Assembly: GCA_013151775.1 (NCBI GenBank)
Contig: JAADHO010000418.1
Location: 1 to 43,351 of the forward strand
Reading direction: 5' to 3'
DNA: 43,351 nucleotides
Origin: Deltaproteobacteria bacterium
GTDB lineage: Bacteria > Myxococcota_A > Polyangia > Polyangiales > Houyiibacteriaceae
The position numbers and the translations under genes are program-made. Shown here one piece after another: positions 41,759-43,351 of the stretch. The notes beneath the pieces are model-generated. The model had not been told where the DNA came from, ran no database searches, and saw only the letters and a list, made by a program, of their open reading frames with translations. Every line of letters begins with the position of its first letter. The first letter of the stretch is position 1.

Positions 41759-43351
41759 GTGCCCGTCCTCACCGCGCGCGATGTCGAGAGGAGCTACGGA
41801 GACCGCACGGTCCTCGATGGCGTCTCGCTCTCGATCCATCGCGGCGATCGCGTGGGGTTGGTGGGTCCCAACGGCGCGGGCAAGTCCACTCTGGCGCGCA
41901 TCCTCGCGCAGCAGGAGCCGCCCGACGCGGGTGAGGTGGTGCGCCGCCGAGATGCTCGCATCGCCTACCTGACGCAGGAGCCTGAGCTCTCGCCCGAGCT
42001 GACCGCCCTCGAGACGGTGAAGGCGGGGCTCGGCGAGTGGTCTGCCGCCTTCGCGCGTCATGAGGCGGCCACGCTGCGCATCGACGCGGGAGATCACTCG
42101 GCCTTCGAGGCGCAGGCGGAGGCCGCCGCGGAGGTCGAGCGGCTCGGTGGCTGGGAGCGCGAGCACGACGCCCGGGCGATGCTGGCGCACCTCGGCGTGA
42201 GCGAACTCGACGCCCCCGTCGGGCGCATGAGCGGCGGCGAGCGGCGGCGCGTAGACCTCGCGCGGCTCTTGGTGTCACGTCCCGACTTGGCGATCCTCGA
42301 CGAGCCTACGAACCATCTCGACCTGGACACCATCGAATGGCTCGAGGGCTATCTGGCGCGCGACTACTCGGGCGCGCTGCTGCTGATCACCCACGATCGC
42401 TATCTGCTCGACCGGGTCGCCACCCGCACGCTCGAGATCGACGAGGGCGCGATCTTCGCCTACGAGGGCGGCTTCACTCGCTTCCTCGAGGCCAAGGCGG
42501 AGCGTCTCGAGCACGAGGCGCGAAGCGAGGCCAAGCGCCAGAACTTTCTGCGACGCGAGATCGAGTGGCTGAGGCGTTCGCCGGCTGCGCGCTCGACCAA
42601 GCAGAAGGCGCGCATCGGGCGCGCGGAGTCCGCGATAGACGAGGGGCCGACGCGTCGCGTGGGCCAGGCGAAGCTCGCGCTCGAGACCACGCGCTCGGGA
42701 CACACCATCCTCGACATGCGGGACGTCCGGCTGCGCCTCGGCGATCGCGTCTTGATCGACGGTCTGACCTTCTCGCTCACCCGAGGCGCCCGCGTAGGCG
42801 TGATCGGACCGAACGGCTGCGGCAAGACCTCGCTGCTGCGTCTGGTGCTCGGCGAACTCTCCGCCGAATCGGGTCTGATGAACCTGGGCAAGAATTCGCG
42901 CATCGCCTACTTCGACCAAGCGCGTGAAGGGCTCGACGACGACAAGTCGGTGCAGGAGAACGTGGCGGGCGATCAGACTCGACTTCAGGTCGGTGATCAG
43001 GTGATGGACGTGCGCACCTGGCTCGCTCGTTTCTTGTTTCGCCCGGAGCGCGTCCGCATCAAGGTGGGCGCCTTGAGCGGCGGCGAGCGCGCACGCGTGG
43101 CCTTGGCGAAGCTGCTGCTGGAGCCGGCGAACCTGCTGCTCTTCGACGAGCCCACCAACGACCTCGACGTCGACACCCTCGGCGCTCTGGAGGGCTTGCT
43201 GCTCGACACCGCCGCCACGGCGCTGGTGGTCAGCCATGACCGTCACTTCCTCGACCGGGTCTGCACTCACATCCTGGCCTTCGAAGGCGAGGGCCGGGTC
43301 GTGCCCCACGCGGGCGGCTACACGGAGTGGCGCGAGCGAGCCGCGGCGACC
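41759..43351 (+). CDS. uup: ABC-F family ATPase, Uup-like (3' end outside window)
   Basis: This gene is absent from the ORF track because no stop occurs before the window end, but the frame is open for 531 codons from GTG 41759 ([14 protein letters not shown]; a GTG 19 codons earlier is possible). It has two ATP-binding cassettes. Walker A motifs are GPNGAGKST and GPNGCGKTS, signatures [12 protein letters not shown] and [12 protein letters not shown], Walker B/D-loops LDEPTNHLD and FDEPTNDLD. The inter-domain linker [24 protein letters not shown] is typical of Uup rather than EttA. ABC-F proteins act on ribosomes; Uup also has a role in DNA/ribosome stress. The C-terminal coiled coil would lie outside the window. 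Confidence 0.9.
   Translation, partial: MPVLTARDVERSYGDRTVLDGVSLSIHRGDRVGLVGPNGAGKSTLARILAQQEPPDAGEVVRRRDARIAYLTQEPELSPELTALETVKAGLGEWSAAFARHEAATLRIDAGDHSAFEAQAEAAAEVERLGGWEREHDARAMLAHLGVSELDAPVGRMSGGERRRVDLARLLVSRPDLAILDEPTNHLDLDTIEWLEGYLARDYSGALLLITHDRYLLDRVATRTLEIDEGAIFAYEGGFTRFLEAKAERLEHEARSEAKRQNFLRREIEWLRRSPAARSTKQKARIGRAESAIDEGPTRRVGQAKLALETTRSGHTILDMRDVRLRLGDRVLIDGLTFSLTRGARVGVIGPNGCGKTSLLRLVLGELSAESGLMNLGKNSRIAYFDQAREGLDDDKSVQENVAGDQTRLQVGDQVMDVRTWLARFLFRPERVRIKVGALSGGERARVALAKLLLEPANLLLFDEPTNDLDVDTLGALEGLLLDTAATALVVSHDRHFLDRVCTHILAFEGEGRVVPHAGGYTEWRERAAAT

Overview
The window is about 43 kb of high-GC (roughly two-thirds G+C) bacterial chromosome. Several features point to a myxobacterium (Myxococcota), probably of the Polyangiales/Sandaracinaceae type. 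There are two secreted trypsin-like proteases with MYXO-CTERM sorting tails, Cys-rich modules including a CNGLDDNCDG-type metal-binding motif, eukaryote-like Ser/Thr kinases (one with HRDVTPEN), many lipoproteins, DxDxDG calcium-type repeats in front of a von Willebrand A domain, and an RCC1-repeat lipoprotein. Species-level placement is inference.

Layout. 1-5 kb: end of an unknown gene, a small Cys-rich lipoprotein, rimO with a translationally coupled lipoprotein, a zinc-ribbon membrane protein, and astB. 5-10.3 kb (minus strand): two paralogous gene pairs, each a TPR membrane protein followed by a lipoprotein with a TGATG stop/start overlap, on either side of a membrane-bound Ser/Thr kinase. 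10.3-16.8 kb: a radical SAM protein, a Pro/Ala-rich lipoprotein, a MYXO-CTERM protease, an ArsM-type arsenite methyltransferase and an RCC1-like lipoprotein. 16.9-19.5 kb: a second kinase convergent with a TPR/PEGA-like protein. 19.7-22.1 kb: housekeeping run rpmE, DUF1385 membrane protein, prfA. 22.1-30.7 kb (minus strand): ygeY-, ygeW-, carbamate kinase- and ygfK-like genes, as in the purine/urate gene cluster of E. coli and gut anaerobes. This run is interrupted between the carbamate kinase and ygfK by a MYXO-CTERM protease, a broken PD-(D/E)XK ATPase remnant with palindromic repeats, and a macrodomain gene. 30.7-34.2 kb: a secreted metalloprotease-like protein, two coupled unknown genes, and coaX. 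34.4-43.4 kb: a vWA lipoprotein, a four-repeat lipoprotein, a small envelope protein, an APC permease, a membrane-anchored TPR-like protein, and a Uup-type ABC-F ATPase that runs off the window and is missing from the ORF track.

The most unusual structure is a dispersed palindromic repeat with core GGGACGGTCCTAAG, seen four times (about 5.0, 8.5, 14.5 and 32.1 kb). The first copy is a perfect 28-bp inverted repeat. In two unrelated genes (astB and the protease) the repeat supplies the last codons and the stop, so both proteins end in RGRS.

No tRNA, rRNA, CRISPR array or intact transposase was seen. The longest stretch without an intact gene is 27462-28057. It holds the broken ATPase fragment and two tandem palindromes. 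Other gaps are under 300 bases, and I saw nothing convincing in them beyond the repeats listed.
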